The notes under the pieces: model-generated
Told to the model about the DNA's origin: nothing
Seen by the model: the letters and a program-made list of their open reading frames with translations, nothing else
Database searches by the model: none
Made by a program: the position numbers and the translations under genes
Part shown: positions 17,890 through 27,356 of the stretch, in pieces
How positions within the stretch are numbered: the first letter of the stretch is position 1
How the letters are laid out: the number at the start of each line of letters is the position of its first letter
Assembly (NCBI RefSeq): GCF_002394865.1
Contig: NZ_DGUZ01000010.1
Coordinates: 1 to 53,793, forward strand
From: Fibrobacter sp. UBA4297
GTDB taxonomy: Bacteria > Fibrobacterota > Fibrobacteria > Fibrobacterales > Fibrobacteraceae
Length of the DNA stretch: 53,793 nucleotides
Direction: 5' to 3'

Positions 17890-18966
17890 ATGAAAAAATC
17901 CATTGCCCTCATTTTCGCTCTCGCCGCCACGCTTTTTGCTGCGCCAAACGCAACTTCTAAAGCAGCGACCAAGACCTCAAAAGCCGAAGCCGTCAAAAAG
18001 CTCGTTGACCAAGGCGTGCAATTCCACGAACAAGGCCAATATGACGAAGCCATCGCAAAGTACAAGGAAGCCGAAAAGAAGGATCCGAAAAACGCGCTCG
18101 TCAAATACGAGATGGCTTTTACCTACCACGCCAAGCGCGATTTAGACAAGTCGCTCCATTACGCCAAAGCCGCTACAAAGCTCAAAACCGAGGGCATCGA
18201 AGAAAATCTCTACAGCCTGCTCGGCACCGTTTACGACGACAAGGGCATGCCGGATTCCGCGCTCGCCATCTACCGCGAAGCTTTCGCCAAAATTCCGAAT
18301 TCATTCAACATCCCGTATAACGCAAGCATCACATACATGCGCCAAAACAACGCAGACAGCGCCTACGCCTGGATCAAGCGGAGCATCAACAATTCGCGCG
18401 TTCACGAAGGCAGCCACTATTACATGGGATTCCTGGCAAGTCAAATGGGCAAGTGGCCACAATTCTACGCGTACACCATGTACACCACGTTCATCAGCAA
18501 AAAAGCCGAAATCATCCGCGACAACCTTTCGAGACTTTACGGACGCACAAAATCATTCGTTCTCGTGAAAGACAAAAAAGTCGAGATGAACACGCCCAAA
18601 ATCAAGCAGGCCAACAGCGATTCCACCGTCAACAACGAATTCTTGCTTGCCATCCAGACCATGCTCGTCACAGACACGCTCAGCAGCCGCAAGCTCTACG
18701 ATCAAGATTCCACTTCTTCACAGCAAATGGAATTCTTGATTCACATTCTCGAAAAGACAATCAAGCTCATCGCCTTCACCGACGAAATCAACGACCCGAT
18801 CCAGAGATTTTATCAAGGACTTATCCGCGAAGGACTCGTGGAAGCCTTTATTTATTCGATTTGCGAACCGATTGACCGCCCGACATTTGCACAGTGGCTC
18901 ATCAAGAACCGGAGCGAACAGGCGCGACTTTACCAGTGGTTCAACAAAGAATGGCTGATGCTGTAA
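17890..18966 (+). CDS. Secreted TPR protein
   Basis: 358 aa. Signal peptide MKKSIALIFALAATLFAAP, then tetratricopeptide repeats from about residue 35 to 190: AVKKLVDQGVQFHEQGQYDEAIAKYKEAEKKDPKNALVKYEMAFTYH is one and a half typical units. The C-terminal half is helical and not recognised. It follows the phosphatase with almost no gap and lies 9 bases before the alcohol dehydrogenase gene, so the three may form one operon. Probably a periplasmic scaffold. Confidence 0.75.
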   Translation: MKKSIALIFALAATLFAAPNATSKAATKTSKAEAVKKLVDQGVQFHEQGQYDEAIAKYKEAEKKDPKNALVKYEMAFTYHAKRDLDKSLHYAKAATKLKTEGIEENLYSLLGTVYDDKGMPDSALAIYREAFAKIPNSFNIPYNASITYMRQNNADSAYAWIKRSINNSRVHEGSHYYMGFLASQMGKWPQFYAYTMYTTFISKKAEIIRDNLSRLYGRTKSFVLVKDKKVEMNTPKIKQANSDSTVNNEFLLAIQTMLVTDTLSSRKLYDQDSTSSQQMEFLIHILEKTIKLIAFTDEINDPIQRFYQGLIREGLVEAFIYSICEPIDRPTFAQWLIKNRSEQARLYQWFNKEWLML

Positions 18967-18975
18967 GGAGACTCC

Positions 18976-20127
18976 ATGCGATTTTATGTACCTACAGATA
19001 TTTACGTTGAAAAGGACTGCGTGAAGAACCACGCGAAAGATTTACTCGCCGTCGGAAAACGCGCGCTCATCGTGACCGGACACAGCTCCGCCAAAGCAAA
19101 CGGCTCCCTAAACGACGTGACCGAAGTTTTGAACAGTGGGGGAGTCGCCTACCAGATTTTTGACGAAGTCGAAGAAAACCCGTCCACCGATACAGTGGGG
19201 AAGGGCGCACTCGCTGCCCGCAACTTCAACGCTGATTTTATCATCGGCATTGGGGGAGGTTCCGCCATCGATGCCGCAAAAGCCGTGGCATTGTTAATTG
19301 TGAACCCGGGCCTAAACGCAGACGATTTGCACAAAACGCCGAGCCATCCGCTCGACCATGCACCCGTTGTCGCCGTCCCGACCACTTGCGGAACAGGCTC
19401 CGAAGCAACGCCGGTCGCCATCATCACAAATCATAAAATCAATTTAAAGAAGAGCATCCCGCACCGCATTTTCCCCGTGCTCGCGCTCGTTGACGGAAAA
19501 TATCTCGCCTCCGCCAAAAAACAACTGATCGTAAACACCGCCGTCGATGCGCTCGCGCACATGGTCGAAAGCATCCTGAACGTTCACTCGAACACGCTCA
19601 ACCGCATGTGCCCCGAATACGGCCTCAAGCTCTGGGGAGAATGCAAAGAAGCGCTTATTGCCTCGGTCGCTGCGAACAATTCCGCTGCGCAAAAAGCGAC
19701 ACAAGATGCCGCACCAGTTGATGCAAGTTTATACGAAAAACTCATGTTCACCTCGACAATTGCAGGCATGTCCATCGCCATGACAAGCACCGCCGTACCG
19801 CACGGCATGAGCTACGACCTCACGCTCCACGCAGGCGTTCCGCACGGCCCCGCCGTCGGCTACTTCCTCGCCGCCTACGTCGAAGTCTGCCAAAAGAAAG
19901 TCCCCGCCGATGTCGAAAAAATCCTCTCGCTTTTAGGCATTGAAAATGTCGACAAGTTCGCAGAAATGCTCCGCAAGCTCATCGGCACATGCACCGTCAC
20001 CTGCGATTTGCGCGACCAGTTCGCCGCCGCCATGAAAGTGAACCGCTCCAAGCTAGACCTCGTCCCCGGCGGCATCACCCCCGAAGAAGTCGAATTCATC
20101 TACGAAAAATCGCTAATGGTGAAGTAG
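18976..20127 (+). CDS. Iron-containing (group III) alcohol dehydrogenase
   Basis: 383 aa, cytoplasmic NAD(P)-dependent oxidoreductase. The Rossmann glycine motif is IIGIGGGSAIDAAKA, followed by VPTTCGTGSEATPVAI. The metal ligands are in TAVDALAHMVES (Asp and His) and VPHGMSYDLTLHAGVPHGPAVG (two His). Substrate could be a short alcohol, aldehyde or butanol-type compound; the family does not allow a closer call. AAGGAG precedes the ATG by 5 bases. It is the last gene before a dispersed repeat (20147-20214). Confidence 0.93.
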   Translation: MRFYVPTDIYVEKDCVKNHAKDLLAVGKRALIVTGHSSAKANGSLNDVTEVLNSGGVAYQIFDEVEENPSTDTVGKGALAARNFNADFIIGIGGGSAIDAAKAVALLIVNPGLNADDLHKTPSHPLDHAPVVAVPTTCGTGSEATPVAIITNHKINLKKSIPHRIFPVLALVDGKYLASAKKQLIVNTAVDALAHMVESILNVHSNTLNRMCPEYGLKLWGECKEALIASVAANNSAAQKATQDAAPVDASLYEKLMFTSTIAGMSIAMTSTAVPHGMSYDLTLHAGVPHGPAVGYFLAAYVEVCQKKVPADVEKILSLLGIENVDKFAEMLRKLIGTCTVTCDLRDQFAAAMKVNRSKLDLVPGGITPEEVEFIYEKSLMVK

Positions 20128-20146
20128 GGGAGGCGCCAATTTGCAC

Positions 20147-20214
20147 TGTCATTCCCGCCTACCTGTCCTCGCGCCTGTCCTCGCTTGACGGGGATGACGG
20201 GGACGAGCGGGAAC
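20147..20214. repeat. 60-bp dispersed palindromic repeat, copy 2
   Basis: Same element as 335-392 in reverse orientation: CCCGCC...CTGTCCTCGCGCCTGTCC...TTGACGGGGATGACGGGG...GCGGG. It fills most of the gap between the alcohol dehydrogenase and lemA genes. Confidence 0.8.
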
Positions 20215-20266
20215 CTCCTTACACATCCCGAAATTTGTATATTAACGCAGTAAAACTGGAGAATTT

Positions 20267-20872
20267 ATGAAAAAAGCTTTAATCGCCGTCATCGTTGTCG
20301 TCGTCATCCTGCTCATCATCGTCGGGAAGGGCATCGGCACCTACAACAATATCATCGCCCTCGAAGAAGGCGTAAAAACACAGTGGGCACAAGTCGAAAA
20401 CACCTACCAGCGCCGCTTTGACCTCATCCCGAATCTTGTGAGCACCGTGCAAGGCGAAGCCAACTTCGAAAAGAGCACCCTCACCGAAGTCATGGAAATG
20501 CGCAGCCGCATGGGCGGAACCGTCAAACTCGACGAAAGCCTCATGAACGACGAAGCCGCCCTCAAGCGCTTCCAGGAAATGCAAGGCACCCTCAGCGGAG
20601 CCCTCCAGCGCCTCATGGCCGTCTCCGAAAACTACCCAGATCTCAAGAGCAACAAGAGCTTCCAAGAACTCCGCGTACAGCTCGAAGGCGCCGAAAACCG
20701 CATCGCCGTAGAACGCAAACGCTACAACGAAGCCGTTCAGGCATTCAACACCACTATTCGCCAGTTCCCGACCAACATCGTCGCCGGATTCGCAGGCGCC
20801 TCCCCGAAAGCCCTCTTCTCCGCTGACGCCGGCGCAAGTACAGCACCGAAAGTGCAGTTTGATATAAAGTAG
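20267..20872 (+). CDS. lemA: LemA family protein (first copy)
   Basis: 201 aa. One N-terminal membrane helix (ALIAVIVVVVILLIIVGKGI), then the LemA helical core: YNNIIALEEGVKTQWAQVENTYQRRFDLIPNLVSTVQG..., the LKSNKSFQELRVQLEGAENRIAVERKRYNEAVQAFN block and a C-terminal FPTNIVAGFAG. LemA proteins are small envelope proteins of poorly known role, often next to M48 peptidases or TPM-domain proteins. Here it stands alone; a second copy at 47218 does lie beside an M48 gene. ACTGGAG precedes the ATG. Confidence 0.93.
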   Translation: MKKALIAVIVVVVILLIIVGKGIGTYNNIIALEEGVKTQWAQVENTYQRRFDLIPNLVSTVQGEANFEKSTLTEVMEMRSRMGGTVKLDESLMNDEAALKRFQEMQGTLSGALQRLMAVSENYPDLKSNKSFQELRVQLEGAENRIAVERKRYNEAVQAFNTTIRQFPTNIVAGFAGASPKALFSADAGASTAPKVQFDIK

Positions 20873-20982
20873 AATAGTGATTGGTGGTTAGTAGGCAGTA
20901 AACAGTCAGGTCACTGAGACTGCCGAAGTGACGCTGACTGTCATCCTGGAAGGCAACGCCCGATAGAATCCAGAGCAATAGG

Positions 20983-21024
20983 TCATTCTGACGCCAAAGG
21001 CGGATGAATCCAGTAAAATCTTGA
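20983..21024. repeat. Interspersed hairpin repeat downstream of lemA
   Basis: GTCATTCTGACGCCAAAGGC and the trailing GGATGAATCCAG segment. A GTCATCCTGGA...ATAGAATCCAG unit lies just before it. These belong to the TGAC-ended interspersed repeats and are non-coding. Confidence 0.45.
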
Positions 21025-21043
21025 CTTGCTAAAAGCATTTAAA

Positions 21044-21078
21044 AAGGTCATCGTGAAACATGGTGACCTGTTTTTTTA
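21044..21078 (+). terminator. Terminator closing the lemA unit
   Basis: Stem GGTCATC/GGTGACC (one mismatch) followed by TGTTTTTTT. It marks the left border of the A+T-rich island. Confidence 0.75.
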
Positions 21079-21100
21079 TTGATTAACTTATATTATCTCC

Positions 21101-21895
21101 ATGTTCTTCTTTATTATAGTTGTCATCGTCATAGTTCTTATTGCTCTTTTTAATTTCATGAGCACCAAAGAGGATGATTCTGCCGCTTATGTTCCACCCA
21201 AAATCAGCGGTAACTTGCCTTTCCCTATACAGCGAAAAATAAAGGAAAATCAAGAAGAATACGATCAAAAAATTCTTAAGAATCCATTCAATTTTAATGA
21301 CTGGTTAAGCCTACACCCAGGAGATGAAAATCTCGGCCCATACGGAGAATTTTTAACAACTAAAAAAGCGATCTCTGCATGCAAAGAGACAACAACCTAT
21401 TTTAAAATTCTCAACAATATTTATTTGAATACAAAAAACGGTTCCACAGAAATTGATGTAATTATGATTCATGAAACCGGAATTTATGTTTTTGAAAGTA
21501 AAAATTTTAGTGGTTGGATTTATGGCGGATACAAGCAAAAAGAATGGACTCAGAAATTACAACATACTCAAAATCATTTCTACAATCCAATATGGCAAAA
21601 TAAAGGGCATATCACAGCGCTAAAGTCGGTACTTGGCAATGATTTGCCCTACATTTCAATTATCGTTTTCAGCGAAAGATGCGAACTTAAAAATGTTCCA
21701 AACGAAACTGCAAATCTGATTATTATACAGCGAAATCGCTTGGAACGCAGACTCGTCCATGAAATCAATCGCCGAGAAAAAAGTATTACGATTGAACAGG
21801 TTGATGAAATGTACAGTAAACTGCTAAAGCATGTGAATATGGGACAAACGCCATCTTCAAACAAAAATGACAATATTGGATTTTGGCGGTATTAA
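21101..21895 (+). CDS. Membrane-anchored NERD-domain nuclease-like protein
   Basis: 264 aa. An N-terminal membrane helix (FFFIIVVIVIVLIALFNF) precedes a NERD domain of the PD-(D/E)xK superfamily: GEFLTTKKAI, then STEIDVIMIHETGIYVFESKN with candidate catalytic D119 and E132-x-K134, and the family's FSGWIYGGYKQKEWTQ. NERD proteins are presumed nucleases and appear in core and defence contexts. Base composition is lower in G+C than in the housekeeping genes. A -10-like TATATTAT lies just upstream of the ATG and there is no strong ribosome-binding site. Whether it belongs functionally with the downstream operon is not shown. Confidence 0.85.
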   Translation: MFFFIIVVIVIVLIALFNFMSTKEDDSAAYVPPKISGNLPFPIQRKIKENQEEYDQKILKNPFNFNDWLSLHPGDENLGPYGEFLTTKKAISACKETTTYFKILNNIYLNTKNGSTEIDVIMIHETGIYVFESKNFSGWIYGGYKQKEWTQKLQHTQNHFYNPIWQNKGHITALKSVLGNDLPYISIIVFSERCELKNVPNETANLIIIQRNRLERRLVHEINRREKSITIEQVDEMYSKLLKHVNMGQTPSSNKNDNIGFWRY

Positions 21896-21930
21896 AAAAC
21901 AATTCTAGGCAAAAAAATACACGTAAATCG

Positions 21931-21946
21931 TATAATTTATTATAAT
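21931..21946 (+). promoter_or_regulatory. Candidate promoter of the primase-RT operon
   Basis: Two TATAAT hexamers (21931-21936 and 21941-21946) lie 30-45 bases before the ATG in an 82-base gap; no clear -35 box is seen. The gap is too short to hold a retron-like non-coding RNA in addition to a promoter. Confidence 0.4.
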
Positions 21947-21977
21947 TAAAAAATCTTATAAATTTGCAGGAATTTTT

Positions 21978-24488
21978 ATGGAACAACTTTTTGATAAGAT
22001 TGCAGAAGAATTGTACTCTAAATTTGTTGTAAACAAATCTGTTCTTGGAGTACAACAACCTAATGGTATTTATTTAGCTACAAAAGCTTTTGTTTCTCCA
22101 TTTCTCATAAAAAAAATGTTGACATCAGGCTCGGCATTTGGCGTATATCAGCAACTGACCTTCAAAGAACGATTAAGATGGATTTGTTTTGATTTTGACT
22201 GTACAAAGGATGCTGGAGGTAATCCTTTAGAACTTAAGGACAAATATGTAATACCTTTTTTAAAAAAATTGGATACTCTTAATATATCGTATATATCCGA
22301 ATTTTCTGGTAGGCGAGGCTTTCATATTTGGATTTTACTAAACTGTTCCATTACGAAAGATTTGGGCTTTAAATTAGTTAAAGCATTAATAGGAGAAATT
22401 GAAGAAGCCCTTGCAAACGACGACAAATATGGAATAGATCTATTTCCAAAATCTGGAAGCGGAAAGAAAAAAAACAAATACGGATCAATGGTAAAAATTC
22501 CATTATCACGACACCAAAAGGGAACATATTCATATTTTGTGGAAAATATTTCCGCATTTTCAGGAAAAACAATAGTTTCACTTGAAACAGAATTTCTTAA
22601 ACAACAATTAAACTATTTAAAAAAATGTAAAGTCAACGATGCAAAAGAACTAGTTAAAAAAATAGATTTTGGTGAAATTGAAACAGATGAGTATAAGCAC
22701 ATAGAAAAACAGATATTGTATGTAAATGGGAGTTATTCATTCAAAGACCTCGAAACCGCCTTTAAATCTGATGAAGCATTGGCTATTATTTGGGACCATA
22801 TAGTTAATGGATGCATGACTATAAGAGATCGGAAAATAATTCTTGGAGCCTTTGCTCATGTTAGCGAAGGTGAAAAAATTTTATATGAAATTTTTGAAAA
22901 ACAAGATAATTACAATGCTTCAATAACAGCAAAAGAAATACAAAAGAATAAAAATTATTATTTTCCAATTGGAATGTATCTTTTACATTCGATATATGGA
23001 GTTTCACCCTGTAAAGATGAACAATCTGTATCAGAGTACTTATTTAACAAATTGGGAATTCCTTTTGATAAAGCAATTTTTAGAAAAAAATTAAGAACGT
23101 CTCTTATAGATGATGTTGTCAATAAAGAAAAACAATATTTCATGTATAACGATGAGGTGATTAATACAAAAATTCGACAAGATTTAGATTCATTTTCCTT
23201 TTACGATCGTTTTGAATGTAACCGAATAGTTCATGAAGTGATTGAAGGATCATTCACGCCTCCTGAAAAAATTGAATACTATTTGTATCATCGAAAAGAA
23301 GTTTCAAAAACACGCAACATGATTTCTTTAGGAGCAAAAGAACGTGTTATAACTACAGCACTTATTTTTGAACTCATCCGCAGGATTCAAGAGAACCATA
23401 AATCATATAGTTATCATTTAAATATCGCAGAGGGCGGAGATGTATTTTACCCATGGATAAGTTCTTGGAAAAATTTTATTAATGATATTAGCATTTTTTT
23501 TAGCCTTAAATTATTAGAGGATTATCATTTTATCAAAGCTGATTTAACCGCCTGTTATGATAGTATATACTTAGCGTCTTTGCAAAAGACTTTCTTAAAA
23601 AAATATGAATCAGGTAATCCTAAAAATACAGAAATACGTCGAATTTGCGATTACTTAATTTCATTTAATGAAAAACTTCAATCAGATTATTCTAAAACAG
23701 GAAAAGGTGTTCCTCAAGGTCCTGCCTACGCAAGAGTACTTGTTGAGTTAACTCTTGATTCTATGCTAAATATTTTTTGGAATGAAAATGAGTCACTTAA
23801 GGATAAAGTTAAAATATTCCGATATGTAGATGACATGTATATTTTTCATGAGGACTCTTTAGATGGAATAGAAGTCCTAAAGCGATTATCATCTGTTTTT
23901 GAACGCTTTAGATTGTTCTTCAATAAAGATAAAACAATGGTGTATGGAAAAATTGCTAATATACCCCGAGAAAAAAAGGATTCATTTGGTGGAATAAATC
24001 AAATGATGTATGATGTTCAACAAGACGGGGCCCTTTTATCTGGTGATGAAATGAGCATTTCCTTAGATAAATATGTCTTACGTAACAATGTTTGGGATAT
24101 CAATGACGCTAATTTCATTTTGAGTGATTGTGTTGACAAATTTCAAAGAATTCAATACATTTCTCATTATTTTGAAAAAATAGTTCAATCGGAAATTGGA
24201 AGAGGAAGCGTTTTTCGTAAATTCTATAAAAATATTTTTTCTGATTATGGATTACTTAATATTTTTCTCAATAAAACATATTATAAGCAAATACCAATAC
24301 AATCCATTAATTTTAAAAACTTTGTATATCAGCTTTATCATTACACATCTAAAGGATGTGAGATAACCCTTTTAAACAATAAAATTTTGGAAAGTGTTAA
24401 CACAATATTGAAAAAAGATAACATTGATTGCGATGATTACAACATGCTCTGTGTTATAAAACAAAATTTGGAGATTGCCAATGCTTAA
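21978..24488 (+). CDS. Archaeo-eukaryotic primase (AEP)-reverse transcriptase fusion, probable defence RT
   Basis: 836 aa. Residues about 40-200 carry the AEP signature: WICFDFDC (metal ligands D72, D74), FSGRRGFHIWI (H116) and VKIPLSRHQKG (172-182), which mirrors the P-x-S-x-H-x-K motif of PrimPol and LigD polymerases. Residues about 420-690 form a reverse transcriptase with all catalytic motifs intact: motif A FIKADLTACYDSI (D522), motif B GKGVPQGPAYA (PQG 579-581), motif C FRYVDDMYIF (D618, D619) and motif D FFNKDKT. No maturase, HNH or Cas domain is visible. I recall that a defence-RT group (DRT type 7, UG10) is described as primase-RT; membership here is inferred. AGGA lies 6 bases before the ATG. 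The ORF overlaps the next gene by 8 bases. Confidence 0.88.
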   Translation: MEQLFDKIAEELYSKFVVNKSVLGVQQPNGIYLATKAFVSPFLIKKMLTSGSAFGVYQQLTFKERLRWICFDFDCTKDAGGNPLELKDKYVIPFLKKLDTLNISYISEFSGRRGFHIWILLNCSITKDLGFKLVKALIGEIEEALANDDKYGIDLFPKSGSGKKKNKYGSMVKIPLSRHQKGTYSYFVENISAFSGKTIVSLETEFLKQQLNYLKKCKVNDAKELVKKIDFGEIETDEYKHIEKQILYVNGSYSFKDLETAFKSDEALAIIWDHIVNGCMTIRDRKIILGAFAHVSEGEKILYEIFEKQDNYNASITAKEIQKNKNYYFPIGMYLLHSIYGVSPCKDEQSVSEYLFNKLGIPFDKAIFRKKLRTSLIDDVVNKEKQYFMYNDEVINTKIRQDLDSFSFYDRFECNRIVHEVIEGSFTPPEKIEYYLYHRKEVSKTRNMISLGAKERVITTALIFELIRRIQENHKSYSYHLNIAEGGDVFYPWISSWKNFINDISIFFSLKLLEDYHFIKADLTACYDSIYLASLQKTFLKKYESGNPKNTEIRRICDYLISFNEKLQSDYSKTGKGVPQGPAYARVLVELTLDSMLNIFWNENESLKDKVKIFRYVDDMYIFHEDSLDGIEVLKRLSSVFERFRLFFNKDKTMVYGKIANIPREKKDSFGGINQMMYDVQQDGALLSGDEMSISLDKYVLRNNVWDINDANFILSDCVDKFQRIQYISHYFEKIVQSEIGRGSVFRKFYKNIFSDYGLLNIFLNKTYYKQIPIQSINFKNFVYQLYHYTSKGCEITLLNNKILESVNTILKKDNIDCDDYNMLCVIKQNLEIANA

Positions 24489-27228
24489 AAAAACTATTTT
24501 TCAAATGAAATTAGCCTCCGAACAAAATAATTTTAATGCAATAAAATGCTTAAAGAATGTATTATCACTACTAGAATCTACATCTTATACTGAAAAAGAT
24601 AAAAGCAATTGTGTAGAGCCTTTTTGTGATTTATTTTGGTCAGTTGCTCAAAAAATTGAAAATCGATCAGAACTTTCTTTAGAGGCAGAAACAAAGCGAA
24701 TTCTAAATTTCATTCATAAATTAGCAGTTTACACACAAAAATCTACTCCAGAAAATATATATCCATCAAAAGGGTATGCTCTTATCCGGTTTCTTGACGT
24801 ATTGGCATCCGAAAAAGAAGCCTTGTTCAGCAAAGTCAAAGACGAATTTAAAGCTTTTTGTTCAACCGTTGGTGTATTGGCTTCTGAATTTTCATGGCTA
24901 TTCGAAATAAAGATTAACTCCGAATACGTTTTCCCAATTCAAAAATTAATGGATTGTGTAATTGTTGATGCAGAAAATCCAACAAAAGATAATTTACTCC
25001 AACTAATTTATTCACTTCAGATTTGCAATAAAATAAATTTAGAAGACGATGAAGATATTCGTAGAAAAATTTTAGAAATCAGCCAAAAATACCATATTAA
25101 AATACTAGAGATGCTATGCAATAGGGGGGAATTAATAGGTGGCGACTGCATATGCGGAAATAGCGAAAAAAACCATATTTTAATAGCAAAACTTAATAAC
25201 GAACTTTTAATTCGAAGTACAGTATCGTTACAATTTTCAGGTACAAATTCTTTTGTGGAAAAAAATGATAAAGACAATATTATCGCATGGTATGTTGTTG
25301 AAGAAATCCCGCCACATTATAAATTTACATCATTGAAAGATGTCCTCTTAGGAAACAATACAAATGCGAAAATAAAAATGCTACACGATATATGTGAAAA
25401 AAAATGTTTCAATGTTTTTTTCAAAGACGCGATTATTGTAGATGACCGAGATCAAAGTTTTATTAAATTTACCAACTCATTTTCCTCAATGGAACACATT
25501 GTTTTCCCAAATAATATTTTTTATTCCGGCAAACACGAATCATTTTGGGATCGAATACTTGAAAATAAAGATGGAATAAGAAGCGTCTGTTTAAAGAGTA
25601 ATAGGAACTTATCAAATGTATTATCAATGGATTTTTTAGCATCTTTTCATAAAGGTTTGTCTATTGAAGAACCCGATTATATAGATTTCATTAATGACCT
25701 AAGTGAAGAATCTTTTTTTCAAAATCAATTTTTTGATTTATTCATTAGAAAGAATCTTCTTCATGGAGCAAGTGAATGTTTGACAAAATATTTAAATTTT
25801 TTATTGCATTATATTTTTTCAAAAGATTTTGGCAGTTGGAGTGATGAGACCCCAATTAGTAATTTAAGATATTTAGTGATGCCATATAAAACTTTAATCC
25901 CTTTTGAAAATAAAATAAATTTATTAGTAAAATTTTTGCTTGAAGGATCTTACTTTAGTTGGACCGATGGAGAAGCTGTTTTAGCCTCTGTTATACGAAA
26001 AAATGCCAAAAATGTCGTATATGTGAATGGAGTCACATATGATCTCAAAAAAATCCAATCAGAAGATTCCTTTAAAATACCCGAAGAAGGTACTAAATTT
26101 TGGGTTATTAAAAAGTCTAATAATGAAATCTATGCATCAGATGAATTGATAAAGATAGAACGTACTCTTAAAGTTATACAATCAATCAATGATAGATGTA
26201 AAATAACTGAAGAAATGCTGTTGAAAGACCACAGATTTAAAGATTTAGTAACAATAATTAACAATGTCGGTTTCCCTAAAAAACTTCGTAATGAATATGG
26301 TTGCCCGTATAATGATGAAAGCAAGATTCTTGCCATTTTCAAATTGTTATGGCATATTCAAATTTATGCAGATGAAGCAAATTCTTGCAAATGGTACAAT
26401 TTAATGAAATCACTATTTCTTGAAAAATATTATTGTTACTATGCACTAAATGCAAAAGAAATGGATAAAAAATATGTTGAAAAAATATCTGCATTAGATA
26501 ATGGTGAAACTCTTTTTATTGCAAAAGAAAGCTTTGGAGAGGGAGCCACGTTATCCCAAATAATAAAAGCTAATTACTGCGGTGACCGAGGACCATTACT
26601 ATGGGCCTTTGATTCAGATAAATTAAATAGTAGGATATGTAAAATAAACGGAAAAGGCTTTTGTTTGAGCCGTCCTAGCCCTAAACTTGGAGATGGAAAA
26701 AAAAGCACTACTTGGAATACAATTACCAGAATTGTTTTTTTAACTGATAATATCTTATCTGGATCCTCGACAAATATGATGTTAGAATTTTATTATGACA
26801 ATAGTTGTTATACAAAAAACAATGAAGAAGATATTCGGTCATATTTAAAATTAAACTTTAAAATAAAAGACATCTATGAAACTAATTATGCTATTTTAGG
26901 AAAAAACGTAGAAATTTGGGTAATTTGTGTATTTGCGCTTACAGATAAAAACGAAATATACGGAAAAACATCAGTGGAAAAAAAGTTTGACAAAATCGGT
27001 TTAAAAGTTGATGCATTGCAATTTGTTGATCGCACCCCTTATCGAGCTGATGATGAGCGACTAAAAAATTTACTAGATGAACTATATGGAATTTCTATAT
27101 CTGAAAAAGCAAAAAAACGCAATTGTATTTTACGAGCTCATAATATGCCTGCCGACATAATACTTTCTAAAATAATTATGAATGTAGAAATGATTGGTGG
27201 AATATTACAACGAAAAGACGAAGAATAA
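24481..27228 (+). CDS. Partner of the primase-RT; large protein with a C-terminal PRTase-like motif
   Basis: 915 aa, no signal peptide or membrane helix. The ATG at 24481 has GGAG seven bases upstream (24470-24473) and overlaps the RT stop (ATGCTTAA), so translation should be coupled. The first 650 residues are helical and unrecognised. Near the C-terminus, ITRIVFLTDNILSGSST (residues about 749-764) is a hydrophobic strand followed by acidic-N-x-x-S-G-x-[ST], the pattern of the PRPP-binding loop of phosphoribosyltransferase folds, and a following strand VEIWVICVFALTD fits. I infer a divergent PRTase-like domain; the function could be an effector that targets nucleotides or a regulator of the RT. 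Very A+T-rich (14 G+C in the first 60 bases). Confidence 0.8.
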   Translation: MLKKTIFQMKLASEQNNFNAIKCLKNVLSLLESTSYTEKDKSNCVEPFCDLFWSVAQKIENRSELSLEAETKRILNFIHKLAVYTQKSTPENIYPSKGYALIRFLDVLASEKEALFSKVKDEFKAFCSTVGVLASEFSWLFEIKINSEYVFPIQKLMDCVIVDAENPTKDNLLQLIYSLQICNKINLEDDEDIRRKILEISQKYHIKILEMLCNRGELIGGDCICGNSEKNHILIAKLNNELLIRSTVSLQFSGTNSFVEKNDKDNIIAWYVVEEIPPHYKFTSLKDVLLGNNTNAKIKMLHDICEKKCFNVFFKDAIIVDDRDQSFIKFTNSFSSMEHIVFPNNIFYSGKHESFWDRILENKDGIRSVCLKSNRNLSNVLSMDFLASFHKGLSIEEPDYIDFINDLSEESFFQNQFFDLFIRKNLLHGASECLTKYLNFLLHYIFSKDFGSWSDETPISNLRYLVMPYKTLIPFENKINLLVKFLLEGSYFSWTDGEAVLASVIRKNAKNVVYVNGVTYDLKKIQSEDSFKIPEEGTKFWVIKKSNNEIYASDELIKIERTLKVIQSINDRCKITEEMLLKDHRFKDLVTIINNVGFPKKLRNEYGCPYNDESKILAIFKLLWHIQIYADEANSCKWYNLMKSLFLEKYYCYYALNAKEMDKKYVEKISALDNGETLFIAKESFGEGATLSQIIKANYCGDRGPLLWAFDSDKLNSRICKINGKGFCLSRPSPKLGDGKKSTTWNTITRIVFLTDNILSGSSTNMMLEFYYDNSCYTKNNEEDIRSYLKLNFKIKDIYETNYAILGKNVEIWVICVFALTDKNEIYGKTSVEKKFDKIGLKVDALQFVDRTPYRADDERLKNLLDELYGISISEKAKKRNCILRAHNMPADIILSKIIMNVEMIGGILQRKDEE

Positions 27229-27319
27229 AAAGTTTATCTTCCCCTCCCCCAAAAAATGTAATCTTAATTTTAGGAAATTCAGTCAATAAACAAAGATTTC
27301 GGAAGTTAAGATTTAATTT

Positions 27320-27356
27320 ATACCGGTCATCGCATTAAACGATGACCGGTATTTTA
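27320..27356. terminator. Bidirectional terminator between the RT operon and the ATPase gene
   Basis: A perfect 13-bp stem ATACCGGTCATCG/CGATGACCGGTAT with a 7-base loop, flanked by A+T-rich DNA with TTTTAAA on the right. It overlaps the stop of the convergent ATPase gene and serves both units. The 91 bases before it (27229-27319) hold nothing recognisable. Confidence 0.8.

Noticed and set aside
21978..24488. Group II intron or retron reverse transcriptase
   Set aside because: No maturase or HNH domain and no intron RNA ends; no retron-type RNA gene or VTG motif fits in the short flanking gaps, and the N-terminal AEP domain points to a different RT class.
21046..27352. GGTCATCG shared by the two terminators bordering the RT operon, as possible att sites
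   Set aside because: The match is 8 bases inside unrelated hairpins; hairpin terminators explain both.
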